From assembly GCA_963580455.1 (NCBI GenBank), contig OY756968.1:17143996-17207995 (forward strand): a DNA stretch of 64,000 nt. The letters are read 5' to 3'. The notes beneath the pieces are model-generated. The model was not told the origin of the DNA. It did not search any database and saw only the letters and a program-made list of their open reading frames with translations. Positions 1 to 11,943 of this stretch are shown one piece after another. The stretch's first letter is position 1. The number at the start of each line of letters is the position of its first letter. The position numbers and the translations under genes were made by a program. The stretch is from Euonymus europaeus. Taxonomy: Eukaryota; Streptophyta; Magnoliopsida; Celastrales; Celastraceae.

Positions 1-1050
1 AAACTGGTGCAGCACCCCCAAATCCACTCTTCCCCGAAGGAACCCCCAAAATTCCTCAAAAAAACGCCACCCCCTCCAAAATCTGAAAGTGAGAGAAGGA
101 AGAACTTCTCCCAGAAACCGAAACCACAAAGAAAACCCAAAAACCTCCAAAGAAGCCGACCTTGGCTCCCCCCTTCTCCTCGATCTCTCTGCCTCCATTT
201 ATATCCGAAGCCGAATCACCTCTCTCTCCGAAATCAGCAATCCCTCTCTAATCGTCAACCCTAACCCCCTTTGTTTGAATTTTTGGTACCTCTCTCTCTC
301 CTTTGGCATCCATTTTTCTTCTTCCCGTTGGTTCTGGTCGGACCTCTCTTTCTCTCTCTCTTCCCCATTTTCAAACCTCAGCCTTTCCGTTTCTTCCGTT
401 TTTTCTTCTCTGTCGACATCTTCTTTCTTCTTCTTCTAGAATTAGGTTTCGGCTTGGGGTGATGTAGCACGGGCTGGGCTTCCCAAATTCAAGCCAACTA
501 AAAACTTTGGGTCGGGCCGAGATTTTATGTTTTTTAAGCTTTTGGGCCTGAATTAATGGGACAAACGGGCCTGCTAATTTGGGTCATCAATTGGGTTAAA
601 ATGGTTTGGTTTAAATTATATTATGGGTCACGCTTCTTGTTTGGGCTTAAATGACTAATCAGGGTAACATTTTAGGTTCCAATTGGGCCAGAAAATTTTA
701 AACATTAAAGTTTATCGGGTCAATTAATCAAATCAACTAAATTCGAATTTTAAATTCGAATCCTAATTTTTGGTCCACGGTTGACTCTAATTCAGCCTAT
801 ATGTCGGGCTTTATTATTATTTTCATTTTTTGGATTTTTTCTTTGCTAGTTTTAAGCCAAAATTGGGGTACAACAGCTGCCCCTCTTTGCGGGATTTTGC
901 GCAGTAAATGACACGTAAAGGTTTGGTATCCCAATTTTAACTGTGTGAATTTTTAAACCAATCCAAAATATTTTGAACCATTACTTTAATCCGCCACAAT
1001 ACTTTAATAGAGAACCACTCCCATCTTGGCTAATCATGAGATTTTCTTAA

Positions 1051-1540
1051 AATGCTCGGGATCACTAGGGTCATTCCCGGCTTGGCTGATTTTTTTTTTA
1101 TTATTATTATTTTATAAAATGCTCGGGATCACTAAGGCCATTCCCGGCTTGACAAATCTTAAAAGTGCTCGGGATCACTAGGGTCATTCCCGGCTTGGCC
1201 AATCTTAAAAGTGCACGGGATCACTAGGGCCATTCCCGGCTTGGCGAATCCTAAAAGTGCGCGGGATCACTAGGGCCATTCCCCGCTTGGCGAATCCTAA
1301 AAGTGCGCGGGATCACTAGGGCCATTCCCGGCTTGGCTAATCATTGGAAATGATTTTATTTATTTATATATTTTTTTATAAAATGCTCGGGATCACTAGT
1401 GTCATTCCCGGCTTGGCAAATCTTAAAACTGCACGGGATCACTAGAGCCATTCCCGGCTCGGCACATCATTGTAAATGACTTTTTTATTTTTTATTTTTA
1501 TAAAGTGCTCGGGATCACTATGGCCATTCCCGGCTTGGGT
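1051..1540 (-). repeat. 46-bp 3' UTR repeat array, 9 copies (monomer 1)
   Basis: Nine copies of a core that on the minus strand reads GCCAAGCCGGGAATGG, a short variable step, then CTAGTGATCCCG. Spacers are either ~13 bp or longer A/T-rich stretches of 30-40 bp. The core is far more conserved than the spacers. Confidence 0.9.
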
Positions 1541-1544
1541 CTCA

Positions 1545-2095
1545 ATTTTAATCCATGATAATAGGTTTAATCCATCATGAAAGCATAATAGCTTTAATCT
1601 GCCATGAAAGGCTAATTTAATTCACAAATACTTTTAATTCATAACTTTAATCCAAATAATGGTTTTAATCTGTCATAAAAGCGTGATAACTTTAATCTGC
1701 CATGAAAGACCATTTTAATCCACAAATACTTTTAATTCACAACTTTAATCCAAATAACAATTTTAATCTGCCATGAAAGGCCATTTTAATCCGCAAATAA
1801 ATTTAATTCACAACTTTAATCCCAATAACAATTTTAATCTGCCATGAAAGGTCATTTTAATCCACAAATAAATTTGATTCAAAACTTTAATCCAAATAAC
1901 AGTTTTAATCTGCCATGAAAGGTCATTTTAATCCACAAATAAATTTAATTCAAAACTTTAATCCAAATAACAGTTTTAATCTGCCATGAAAGGCCATTTT
2001 AACACACAAATAAATTTAATTCAAAACTTTAATCCAAATAACAGTTTTAATCTGCCATGAAAGGCCATTTTAATCCACAAATAAATTTAATCTGA
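1545..2095 (-). repeat. ~68-bp 3' UTR repeat array
   Basis: Imperfect units on the plus strand contain TTTAATCTGCCATGAAAGG, then CATTTTAATCCACAAATA, then AACTTTAATCCAAATAAC. The motif TTTAATC recurs every 20-25 bp. A matching array is at 4140-4690 in monomer 2, and reverse-orientation versions are at 12405-12730 and 35460-35870. Confidence 0.85.
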
Positions 2096-3692
2096 ATCCC
2101 GATGATGAAATGTGTTTTAATCTGAAAAATATTTTAATGCAAAAGATAACCTGAAATTTAATCTTAAAAGTTCAAAAACCTCTTAATGTGAAAATATATT
2201 AATTTAGAATTGAAGTAATGAAATTCGGTACATGAAAACTTCAAAATGATTGATGCATATGGATAAGAATATGATAATGAAGTCCGGCGCCACACTATAC
2301 ACCTGCGCAATTACTAATCACATTTTATGGTATCCTTTTCTATTTCATTCTTTGATCAACGTATTATTTCTGATCATTTATTCATATACTCAATTTGACT
2401 CTGTCTTAATAATACGGCTATGCCTGAGAAGATATAATAGACGCCAGAACGAAATATTTCAAAATTTTCATTAGGCAAATACTCGAATGAGAGTAATTTG
2501 AAAAGGCAATCGGAAGCTGGCGTAGATAGACACCTTCAAATGGCAATCGAACCGATCAGAATAAAGCTCCAAGTGTTGTCAAGCTACTGTCCAAATGTCA
2601 CTTCAATCGGACCACGGATCGTTCCCCGATCGTTGCGTCCAGAAAACTGGTGCAGCACCCCCAAATCCACTCTTCCCCGAAGGAACCCCCAAAATTCCTC
2701 AAAAAAACGCCACCCCCTCCAAAATCTGAAAGTGAGAGAAGGAAGAACTTCTCCCAGAAACCGAAACCACAAAGAAAACCCAAAAACCTCCAAAGAAGCC
2801 GACCCTGGCTCCCCCCTTCTCCTCGATCTCTCTGCCTCCATTTATATCCGAAGCCGAATCACCCATCTCTCCGAAATCAGCAATCCCTCTCTAATCGTCA
2901 ACCCTAACCCCCTTTGTTTGAATTTTTGGTACCCTCTCTCTCCTTTGGCATCCATTTTTCTTCTTCCCGTTGGTTCTGGTCGGACCTCTCTTTCTCTCTC
3001 TCTTCCCCATTTTCAAACCTCAGCCTTTCCGTTTCTTCCGTTTTTTCTTCTCTGTCGACATCTTCTTTCTTCTTCTTCTAGAATTAGGTTTCGGCTTGGG
3101 GTGATGTAGCACGGGCTGGGCTTCCCAAATTCAAGCCAACTAAAAACTTTGGGTCGGGCCGAGATTTTATGTTTTTTAAGCTTTTGGGCCTGAATTAATG
3201 GGACAAACGGGCCTGCTAATTTGGGTCATCAATTGGGTTAAAATGGTTTGGTTTAAATTATATTATGGGTCAGGCTTCTTGTTTGGGCTTAAATGACTAA
3301 TCAGGGTAACATTTTAGGTTCCAATTGGGCCAGAAAATTTTAAACATTAAAGTTTATCGGGTCAATTAATCAAATCAACTAAATTCGAATTTTAAATTCG
3401 AATCCTAATTTTTGGTCCACGGTTGACTCTAATTCAGCCTATATGTCGGGCTTTATTATTATTTGCATTTTTTGGATTTTTTCTTTGCTAGTTTTAAGCC
3501 AAAATTGGGGTACAACAGCTGCCCCTCTTTGCGGGATTTTGCGCAGTAAATGACACGTAAAGGTTTGGTATCCCAATTTTAACTGTGTGAATTTTTAAAC
3601 CAATCCAAAATATTTTGAACCATTACTTTAATCCGCCACAATACTTTAATAGAGAACCACTCCCATCCTGGCTAATCATGAGATTTTCTTAA

Positions 3693-4136
3693 AATGCTCG
3701 GGATCACTAGGGTCATTCCCGGCTTGGCTGATTTTTTTTTTATTATTATTATTTTATAAAATGCTCGGGATCACTAAGGCCATTCCCGGCTTGACAAATC
3801 TTAAAAGTGCTCGGGATCACTAGGGTCATTCCCGGCTTGGCCAATCTTAAAAGTGCACGGGATCACTAGGGCCATTCCCAGCTTGGCGAATCCTAAAAGT
3901 GCGCGGGATCACTAGGGCCATTCCCGGCTTGGCTAATCATTGGAAATGATTTTATTTATTTATATATTTTTTTATAAAATGCTCGGGATCACTAGTGCCA
4001 TTCCCGGCTTGGCAAATCTTAAAACTACACGGGATCACTAGGGCCATTCCCGGCTCGGCACATCATTGTAAATGACTTTTTTATTTTTTATTTTTATAAA
4101 GTGCTCGGGATCACTATGGCCATTCCCGGCTTGGGT
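3693..4136 (-). repeat. 46-bp 3' UTR repeat array, 8 copies (monomer 2)
   Basis: Same core and spacer order as in monomer 1, with one ~46-bp unit fewer. This is the only large length difference between the two monomers. Confidence 0.9.
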
Positions 4137-4139
4137 CTC

Positions 4140-4690
4140 AATTTTAATCCATGATAATAGGTTTAATCCATCATGAAAGCATAATAGCTTTAATCTGCCA
4201 TGAAAGGCTAATTTAATTCACAAATACTTTTAATTCATAACTTTAATCCAAATAATGGTTTTAATCTGTCATAAAAGCGTGATAACTTTAATCTGCCATG
4301 AAAGACCATTTTAATCCACAAATACTTTTAATTCACAACTTTAATCCAAATAACAATTTTAATCTGCCATGAAAGGCCATTTTAATCCGCAAATAAATTT
4401 AATTCACAACTTTAATCCCAATAACAATTTTAATCTGCCATGAAAGGTCATTTTAATCCACAAATAAATTTGATTCGAAACTTTAATCCAAATAACAGTT
4501 TTAATCTGCCATGAAAGGTCATTTTAATCGACAAATAAATTTAATTCAAAACTTTAATCCAAATAACAGTTTTAATCTGCCATGAAAGGCCATTTTAACA
4601 CACAAATAAATTTAATTCAAAACTTTAATCCAAATAACAGTTTTAATCTGCCATGAAAGGCCATTTTAATCCACAAATAAATTTAATCTG
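4140..4690 (-). repeat. ~68-bp 3' UTR repeat array (monomer 2)
   Basis: Same as the array at 1545-2095, nearly identical in sequence. It lies between the 46-bp array and the monomer joint. Confidence 0.85.
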
Positions 4691-5101
4691 AATCCCGATG
4701 ATGAAATGTGTTTTAATCTGAAAAATATTTTAATGCAAAAGATAACCTGAAATTTAATCTTAAAAGTTCAAAAACCTCTTAATGTGAAAATATATTAATT
4801 TAGAATTGAAGTAATGAAATTCGGTACATGAAAACTTCAAAATGATTGATGCATATGGATAAGAATATGATAATGAAGTCCGGCGCCACACTATACACCT
4901 GCGCAATTACTAATCACATTTTATGGTATCCTTTTCTATTTCATTCTTTGATCAACGTATTATTTCTGATCATTTATTCATATACTCAATTTGACTCTGT
5001 CTTAATAATACGGCTATGCCTGAGAAGATATAATAGACGCCAGAACGAAATATTTCAAAATTTTCATTAGGCAAATACTCGAATGAGAGTAATTTGAAAA
5101 G

Positions 5102-6613
5102 GCAATCGGAAGCTGGCGTAGATAGACACCTTCAAATGGCAATCGCACCGATCAGAATAAAGCTCCAAGTGTTGTCAAGCTACTGTCCAAATTTCACTTC
5201 AATCGGACCACGGATCGTTCCCCGATCGTTGCGTCCAGAAAACTGGTGCAGCACCCCCAAATCCACTCTTCCCCGAAGGAACCCCCAAAATTCCTCAAAA
5301 AAACGCCACCCCCTCCAAAATCTGAAAGTGAGAGAAGGAAGAACTTCTCCCAGAAACCGAAACCACAAAGAAAACCCAAAAACCTCCAAAGAAGCCGACC
5401 CTGGCTCCCCCCTTCTCCTCGATCTCTCTGCCTCCATTTATATCCGAAGCCGAATCACCCCTCTCTCCGAAATCAGCAATCCCTCTCTAATCGTCAACCC
5501 TAACCCCCTTTGTTTGAATTTTTGGTACCCTCTCTCTCCTTTGGCATCCATTTTTCTTCTTCCCGTTGGTTCTGGTCGGACCTCTCTTTCTCTCTCTCTT
5601 CCCCATTTTCAAACCTCAGCCTTTCCGTTTCTTCCGTTTTTTCTTCTCTGTCGACATCTTCTTTCTTCTTCTTCTAGAATTAGGTTTCGGCTTGGGGTGA
5701 TGTAGCACGGGCTGGGCTTCCCAAATTCAAGCCAACTAAAAACTTTGGGTCGGGCCGAGATTTTATGTTTTTTAAGCTTTTGGGCCTGAATTAATGGGAC
5801 AAACGGGCCTGCTAATTTGGGTCATCAATTGGGTTAAAATGGTTTGGTTTAAATTATATTATGGGTCAGGCTTCTTGTTTGGGCTTAAATGACTAATCAG
5901 GGTAACATTTTAGGTTCCAATTGGGCCTGAAAATTTTAAACATTAAAGTTTATCGGGTCAATTAATCAAATCAACTAAATTCGAATTTTAAATTCGAATC
6001 CTAATTTTTGGTCCACGGTTGACTCTAATTCAGTCTATATGTCGGGCTTTATTATTATTTGCATTGTTTGGATTTTTTCTTAGCTAGTTTCAAGCCAAAA
6101 TTGGGGTACAACAGCTGCCCCCCTTTGCGGGATTTTACGCAGTAAATGACACGTAAATGTTTGGTATCCCAATTTTAACTGTGTGAATTTTTAAACCAAT
6201 CCAAAATATTTTGAACCATTACTTTAATCCGCCACAATACTTTAATTGAGAACCACTCCCATCTTGGCTAATCATGGGATTTTCTTAAAATGCTCGGGAT
6301 CACTAGGGCCATTCCCCGCTTGGCTGATTTCTTTTTTATTATTATTATTTTATAAAATGCTCGGGATCACTAAGGCCATTCCCGGCTTGACAAATCTTAA
6401 AAGTGCTCGGGATCACTAGGGTCATTCCCGGCTTGGCCAATCTTAAAAGTGCACGGGATCACTAGGGCCATTCCCGACTTGGCGAATCTTAAAAGTGCGC
6501 GGGATCACTAGGGTCATTCCCGGCTTGGCTAATCATTGGAAATTATTTTATTTATTTATATTTTTTTTATAAAATGCTTGGGATCACTAGTGCCATTCCC
6601 GGCTTGGCAAATC
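5102..6613 (-). repeat. Tandem array monomer 3, truncated
   Basis: The monomer repeats the LTR fragment (5102-6113), polypurine tract and the first six 46-bp UTR repeats. It then stops abruptly at ~6613, where sequence switches to a plus-strand LTR interior. The switch lies in a shared TAAAA. Confidence 0.85.
6290..6613 (-). repeat. 46-bp 3' UTR repeat array, 6 copies, cut by junction
   Basis: Six cores are present; the last ends at the breakpoint with the plus-strand LTR fragment. Confidence 0.88.
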
Positions 6614-6614
6614 C

Positions 6615-7741
6615 TAAAAAGAATTGTTTAATTGGGTCAAGGGATTATATGTAATGCTTGGGCTTTGATCTTTTTTTAAAAAATATATATACTTTATTTA
6701 ATTCATGATTTATTGTATGATCGATTAATTGATCCGATGACGGAGCCAAAACGAGAAATCATTGGATGCTATCTCGAGAGGATTCTTGAGGAAATAATTT
6801 TACAAAATCCCAACCATTGAATGGAAAAGGATTTAATGAAGTGCGGAGCCTTCGATACGAAAATCGACCCTCGGTAATAAATTATTATTTTCAATCATAC
6901 TAATTTAATAGTATGGTTGAAATGATGAGTTACCTAAATAAAAATGGGAACCGAATCCCTCTCATGTGTTTTTTTTTACTATATGATTGATGATGTGTTT
7001 TATTCAAGGTGTGTTTTTCCATGTTATATGAATTATGTGGTTAATTTAACGGTGTTATTTGATTTACGTGTTATTGTGATTTTAAGTGTTAGTACATTTG
7101 AGTCGGGATTTGCGATAATTCATATCGTATAATCCTCAAAACTCGGTTCCCAACATTTTAATTTTAATTTTAATTTCATTTTATTTCTATTTTAATATTT
7201 TGTGCTTTTCCAAAATTTATATTGTATATTTTTATGGTGTATAAAAGTTATATCGAGAATCTTTACCTACGATGGAATTGATTCGGGGAATGCATCGGAT
7301 GCACCCTCGAAAATATTCTTGAGGTGAGAGTGTTTCTAAGAAATTGGACCATTGGATGGAAAAATTTTGTGAACCTCAACATTAGACTTTCAATATAATT
7401 TTTATGTTTCCTAAAATTATTTTATTCAATTTTAACATAGTTTTTATCAAACTTATTTTTATCTTATTTCAATATATTTTTGTTACTCAATATATGATTC
7501 CTGCCATAATTAATTTTTCTTAAAAAAATCATTTAATGGGATAATAAAAGTTAAATTGGCAACTGTTTTAAAACAGACGTTGTGGGGTGCCTAACACCTT
7601 CCCCACACGTAACAAACTCACTTACCCATTTTCTCTGGATTTTCGCAGACCAAATTATTTTTAAACGGTGACCAATTGCACCTATTACAATTGGTGGCGA
7701 CTCTATTTTTAAAATTCCTCTTCGCAAAACCGGTTGCGACA
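6615..7741 (+). mobile_element. Truncated 5' LTR of Tat-like unit 1
   Basis: The sequence matches the 3' third of the LTR at 13355-16363 (from ~15150 on) and ends in the same GGTTGCGACA. It lacks the LTR start. It is directly followed by a primer-binding site, so it served as a 5' LTR. Its left end is the inversion-type junction with the minus-strand array. Confidence 0.85.
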
Positions 7742-7743
7742 GC

Positions 7744-7761
7744 TGGCGACTCTGCTGGGGA
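7744..7761 (+). other. Primer-binding site, unit 1
   Basis: TGGCGACTCTGCTGGGGA lies 2 bp after the LTR end. It fits the tRNA-Arg-type primer site described for Ogre/Tat retrotransposons (established knowledge; the tRNA match was not computed). Confidence 0.8.
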
Positions 7762-8640
7762 GGACTAGTTTTTTAAAATGTATATATGTATTTCTAAAAA
7801 AAAAAACTAGTGAGTTGGGCCAATTAAATTTAATTTTTCTTATCCCATTATTTGATTATGTTGTTTTTAGTTACATATATTTGGTGTTTTATTTTCCTAA
7901 AATTTTGATTGATATGTTCTTGTTATTATTTTCTTCTTTTCAAAAAATGTTGATTGTAGATATGTTTCGAGCTTTTTTGTCCTCACACATTGTGCACGAC
8001 ACCTTTTCATGAGTCCAACAACTCGGGCTCAAAACCCTTAGGAGAGGATGGAGTAAACGAGACCTTCGAGGGATTTCAATCCCCGTGCAGGCTCGCGAAA
8101 AATCCTCACTCGACCCACTCCTCTATTAAGATGGACCCAGGCTATTCCAGTAATGGACACTGGCGGGGGAATAAGTCGGGAGCCTAGACTGTCCATAGCC
8201 AATGACCATAGAGTTATAGGACACAGGAAACTACTTCTAACCTTACTGTGTGGTACATATTGTTGTTGTGCTTGTATATACGTGATTCTATTTTGTATAT
8301 ATGTTATTTTGTTTTATTGTATATATACACATGTTGTCTTGCTTACACATACACGATTTTACCTTTTTTTTTTAAAAAAAAAATGTTTTATTCTATTGTA
8401 TATACGATTCTGTTTTCTTACATAAGATGTTTTGATGTACATATGAAGTTTTTATATGTTGTTTTTGTTTGCACATATATTTTTGTATATATTCTTGATC
8501 CTGTTCACTTTTTACATTATTTTTAATTTGCATTGCATACATGAAAATCTTGAGCACTATCGAAATTGAGCCATTATCTAGAAGCCATAAAACTGTGTCA
8601 GTTAAGTCGAAAGAGAAATATTTGTTCATAAACGTTGAAA
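7762..8640 (+). other. 5' leader of unit 1
   Basis: This leader is duplicated almost exactly at 30718-31566. It contains a GC-richer block (8005-8235) that also occurs at 16622-16845 in unit 2. I see no credible gene; reading frames are short and begin anywhere. A packaging or dimerisation role is only inferred. Confidence 0.7.
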
Positions 8641-9900
8641 CTGATGAGATGTACTAAGAAATTTTCTGTTTAAACGCTATGGATTATGGTTAATTTCTCA
8701 AAATTTGATATGGTTCAAAATTCTCACCATCACGCATTTTTCATTAATGAACATATTTTTAAAATTTCATAAAAGTTTTTATTTGCACATGACAAGGTTT
8801 TTAAATTGCACAAACATAAAGTCACGGTCGCCACTATAACACTCGCTCACAATTGCGACTCACCACAATAATGGAATCGATAGAACGCAAGCACTAACTG
8901 AGTCTAGAAGTAGCATAACTAAAAGAACAACTCGGTCTGTTAATGAAGTAGATGGTCGATAAAGGAAAATCATTTGATTCAGATGGAAGATTAGACTCCC
9001 GATTATTTGGTGAATGATAGTTGAGACATAAGTTTGTTGAATTGCTAATGATCTTAGAACTGGTTGTCAATTTGTCTCATATTGATGTGGTCGTAAGTGC
9101 ACAATAGACTTTGTAATGTTTAGGTTCGACGACACTAATTTGAAATGCGCACAAAAAACTGGGGCAGTTTTTGGTGCGTCGCATTCGTTACTGTGAATTT
9201 CACCCTAGAATGATTCAGCCCAAAGAAAAACTCTGACCCGTTATTCAACTTGAACCCAAATCATTACCCAGATTTTCGTCCAAACCAAATTTACCCCAAA
9301 TTCATAATTCCAAAATCAAACCCATTTTAAAATCGACCCAAACCATTTCATAATAAGAAATCAAGCCCAATCCAAAACTCAAACAAAAGCCCACCCCATT
9401 TTTCAAATACTAACTCCATTTCAACGACAACTCTCACATTTTTCAATACCTCTTTTCAACAAACAACTCTCACATTTTTCAATACCTCTTTATTCATTTT
9501 TCAACACCTACTCACACATTTTTTCCACTCATCTTTTCCTTTTTGCCTAAAATAATTTTCAACTTCATCCTTACCATCCTATATATATTCCCCTTTCTGG
9601 AAAATGGGGAAGAATCCTTTGGAGGCCTGCGAGAAAAAAATCAGGAGCTTTCGGAGAGCAAATATCGGAGAAAAAAGAGAGAATTGGTCGTGAGTCTTGA
9701 TAGGGAAGAATTGGGGCTTTTGGTTAGGAAATTGAAGGTAGTCCGTCTCCTCCATTTATCACCTCATCTCACTGTCTCCGCTAACTGTGGCAATTATTCC
9801 TCCCAATATCACTGTCACACAGGTATCATTTGATGTCTTGCTCTTGATTTCACTCACCTTCCTACATTAAAGTCCTCCTACTTGGTTCTTTCATGTCTAA
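8641..9900 (+). other. Non-coding internal sequence of unit 1
   Basis: No convincing gene. At 9147-9179 there is a hairpin with loop GGGGC. From ~9230 to 9540 the sequence is C- and A-rich with repeated CCCAAA and AACTC runs, resembling a 5' leader. The 96-codon frame at 9543-9833 is not supported by any motif. Confidence 0.5.
9147..9179 (+). other. GGGGC-loop hairpin, copy 1
   Basis: The arms 9147-9160 and 9166-9179 pair over 13 of 14 positions (one G:U, one mismatch) around loop GGGGC. It belongs to a six-member family in this window. Confidence 0.7.
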
Positions 9901-10347
9901 ATGGCATCCACTTCACTTCAAAATATTCTACAAAGGTTTTCAACCCCCATCTTTGACAATCATTTTTCTCAAACAAAAACCAACCATCTTTATCTTGGAT
10001 TAGAAAATGAGCAGATTAATGTTGTCGTTCATTATGGGAATGATTTTGAGCGTTTTTGGAGTTATCCTATTCTAAATGCTAATTCTGTCAAAATAGAATG
10101 TTTGCGTATATTTCATCATTTTAACCTACCATTCGATCTACGCAAGCATATTCTTGAAATAGCACTATTTTCCCAAATCCGTGATCAAATTTTATTAGAT
10201 CTTATTACTGATCATGTAGATGATTTTATCAATAAATTTATCATGGATGAAGATGCCTTTCAGTTTGATGATCCCATTGATAATGATCTTGTTGATTTTT
10301 GGGATGAATTTGAGGATGAACCCGAAGAATGGGTTAATGAATTTTAA
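9901..10347 (+). CDS. Unknown acidic 148-residue ORF of Tat-like unit 1
   Basis: An ATG-started frame of 148 codons sits between the leader and the 3' part of unit 1. I do not recognise the family. The N-terminal two thirds is mixed hydrophobic/polar with no obvious signal peptide or membrane segment. The last ~45 residues are strongly acidic (Asp/Glu-rich, with DEFEDEPEEW near the end). It has no CCHC, protease, RT or integrase motif. The duplicate unit 3 keeps only the last ~13 codons (32855-32896), because a rearrangement removed the rest. It may be an element-specific protein or a remnant of a larger ORF. Coding status rests only on its openness and regular ATG start in an otherwise stop-rich region. 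Confidence 0.4.
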   Translation: MASTSLQNILQRFSTPIFDNHFSQTKTNHLYLGLENEQINVVVHYGNDFERFWSYPILNANSVKIECLRIFHHFNLPFDLRKHILEIALFSQIRDQILLDLITDHVDDFINKFIMDEDAFQFDDPIDNDLVDFWDEFEDEPEEWVNEF

Positions 10348-10473
10348 ATTGATGTTTTATGCATGGGGCGTCCCATTCATATGTTATCCTTGAAGGGTTG
10401 CATTAAGTTGACAAGAAGTGGCGGATACAGTGGACTCAAAGCAACCTTAGGCGAGATTGGATCAGTGAGTGCA

Positions 10474-10498
10474 CACCAAAACTGGGGCAGTTTTGGTG
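10474..10498 (+). other. GGGGC-loop hairpin, copy 2
   Basis: A perfect 10-bp stem (CACCAAAACT pairing with AGTTTTGGTG) encloses loop GGGGC, 127 bp after the stop of the 148-residue ORF. Confidence 0.75.
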
Positions 10499-10683
10499 AT
10501 TATCCCCGAAAATATTGACTTGTGTTAATTCTTGGATTTCTTTTTATTGCCATGTTGTGAGGATAAGTTGATTCGGTTGTTGAGGAATGTGAATTATTGG
10601 CCGCTTGTGACATTTGAGTACAATTTGGGAATGTGAATTATGAATTTCTTCAAAACTAGGTAGCACTGATATAATTAATAATG

Positions 10684-11936
10684 CCAATAATAAAAATTAA
10701 AAAGTCAATTCAGTACATTACCACACAACTTTATTCAGATAATAAAACGTCCAAATATTACATGTCTCACTCAACTGAATCAATCACACTAGGTGAAGAA
10801 TCAAATACACATAAAATAGTAATATCAGAACGGACACTAAAAACATCATCACAAATAAATCCATCAGGCTTCCGATCAAGAGGAAATTCCCACTAGGTAA
10901 CAACTGCAAACATTACAAATTTAATCATTGTTAAGAATTAATCATAAAATCCAAATATTGTATATGTGAAAGAAGTTAAAACAAATAACTCACAACAAAT
11001 TTCAAATTTTCAAACGTGACATGCAAATAGGTCGGAATTACATAAAAAGAATCCGAATGTGTTAACACAGAATCTGTTAATTAGGAATTTAGAACTCAAA
11101 ATGCCTCGGTCCATCACACATGTCCAACAACTAAATGCACCAGGCTCAATTTGTCAAGAAGCCCAACATCAAATAACAAGTTACACAACCATTCACTTAA
11201 AGCCCAATGAATAGGCCCAATCAGAAAATCATTAAAATAAACTGGATAAACGTTTAAGGCTCGCACGATCCGGCCCAAGTCATTTAGTTAACCTAAATGC
11301 TTCCAAATCGGCCCAAGATTATTGCACTAACCCTACGACGAAGAAAGGGGAAGAAACAGCCAGCGCTGCTGGAAAAACAGAAAGAGAAGAAGAAACACCA
11401 AGGATTCAATGGAAAAATTCCAGAGAAAAACAGAATTATAAGTCTAGATCAAGTTTGTTCAAGGATTTTCTGGAAATTTTTGGATTTTTTTTCCTTTTGG
11501 TTTTTCTGGGTGTTGAGAGATCAGAAACCCACTATACTTTCTATTTTCTGGGTTGTATCTCTTAAGTTTTCAGTTCAATAACAAAAATCCATCACAAACA
11601 AATACGAAATTTAAAGGCATTAATCTATAAAACGAAATTACCAGATATCAAGAAATCCAAATTACATAGATCTTAACTGAAGAGATCCGGAACTGTTACC
11701 TTAAACGAGTCGATTGAGAGCCTAAAGAGCTGGTATGAAGAAGGATCGCTTTGGACGAGTTCAGAACGACGAACGAATAATATTGAGGATTTGGAGGGTG
11801 CGATCGGTAATGGACGGACCGGTGAGTAATAATTGTAAAAGTAGTGCTGTACTACCAATAAGAAGGAGAGGAAGAATTAAAATGAAGAAAAAAAAGAAGA
11901 AGAAAAGAACAGTAAAAAAGCTAGTGATCGGATGAC
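10684..11936. repeat. 1253-bp unclassified segment flanked by AATAATG, copy 1
   Basis: The segment is bounded by 7-bp direct repeats AATAATG (10677-10683 and 11937-11943), as a target duplication would be. It holds GGCCCAA motifs and a telobox-like ACCCTA near 11330. On the minus strand there is an AAG/GTAACAG donor-like site near 11703. It could be a solo LTR or an inserted gene fragment. No protein domain is visible. An equal-length copy is at 33211-34463, but inside the same larger duplication, so the two are not independent insertions. Confidence 0.4.
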
Positions 11937-11943
11937 AATAATG

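Larger units (their letters stand above)
1..2505 (-). repeat. Tandem array monomer 1 (LTR start + PPT + 3' UTR of Tat-like element)
   Basis: This is the first of three head-to-tail copies and is cut by the window edge. On the minus strand it reads 3' UTR repeats, a polypurine tract (876-892), then the first ~875 bp of an LTR whose TGTTGTACCCC start lies at 875. The LTR part matches the plus-strand LTRs at 13355 and 36378. It is 47 bp longer than expected from monomer 2 because it has one extra 46-bp UTR repeat. Long arginine- and proline-rich reading frames here are LTR sequence, not genes. Confidence 0.85.
2506..5101 (-). repeat. Tandem array monomer 2, complete (2596 bp)
   Basis: This is a complete monomer. 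The LTR fragment occupies 2506-3517, the polypurine tract follows at 3518-3535, and 3' UTR repeats run to about 5101. The monomer joint (AATTTGAAAAGGCAATCGG next to an LTR-internal site) is the same at ~2495-2510 and ~5091-5106. The UTR-LTR fusion therefore formed once and was then amplified in tandem. Confidence 0.88.

Noticed and set aside
7..439. Arginine/proline-rich frames in the LTR start, repeated at 2498-3109, 5094-5705, 13763-14294 and 36773-37298
   Set aside because: They recur in both orientations as part of LTR sequence, run through the candidate TATA/R region, and show no domain.
1051..1540. CRISPR-like look of regularly spaced repeats
   Set aside because: Spacers are A/T tracts of uneven length in a plant retroelement UTR. 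No cas genes and a eukaryotic context.
2250..2474. 74-codon frame repeated at 4846, and inverted at 12017 and 35080
   Set aside because: It lies inside the 3' UTR next to tandem repeats. Conservation reflects duplication of the element, not coding.
7744..7761. Possible tRNA-Arg gene piece
   Set aside because: Only 18 bases complementary to a tRNA 3' end, placed exactly after an LTR: a primer-binding site, not a gene.
8248..8629. Frames of 78-92 codons in the leader, repeated near 31256-31589
   Set aside because: AT-rich leader sequence with TATATA runs, no start context, and not kept in unit 2.
11297..11581. 94-codon frame in the 1253-bp segment (also 33824-34093)
   Set aside because: The two copies differ in length and end because of an indel, with no domain; more likely leader-like DNA.
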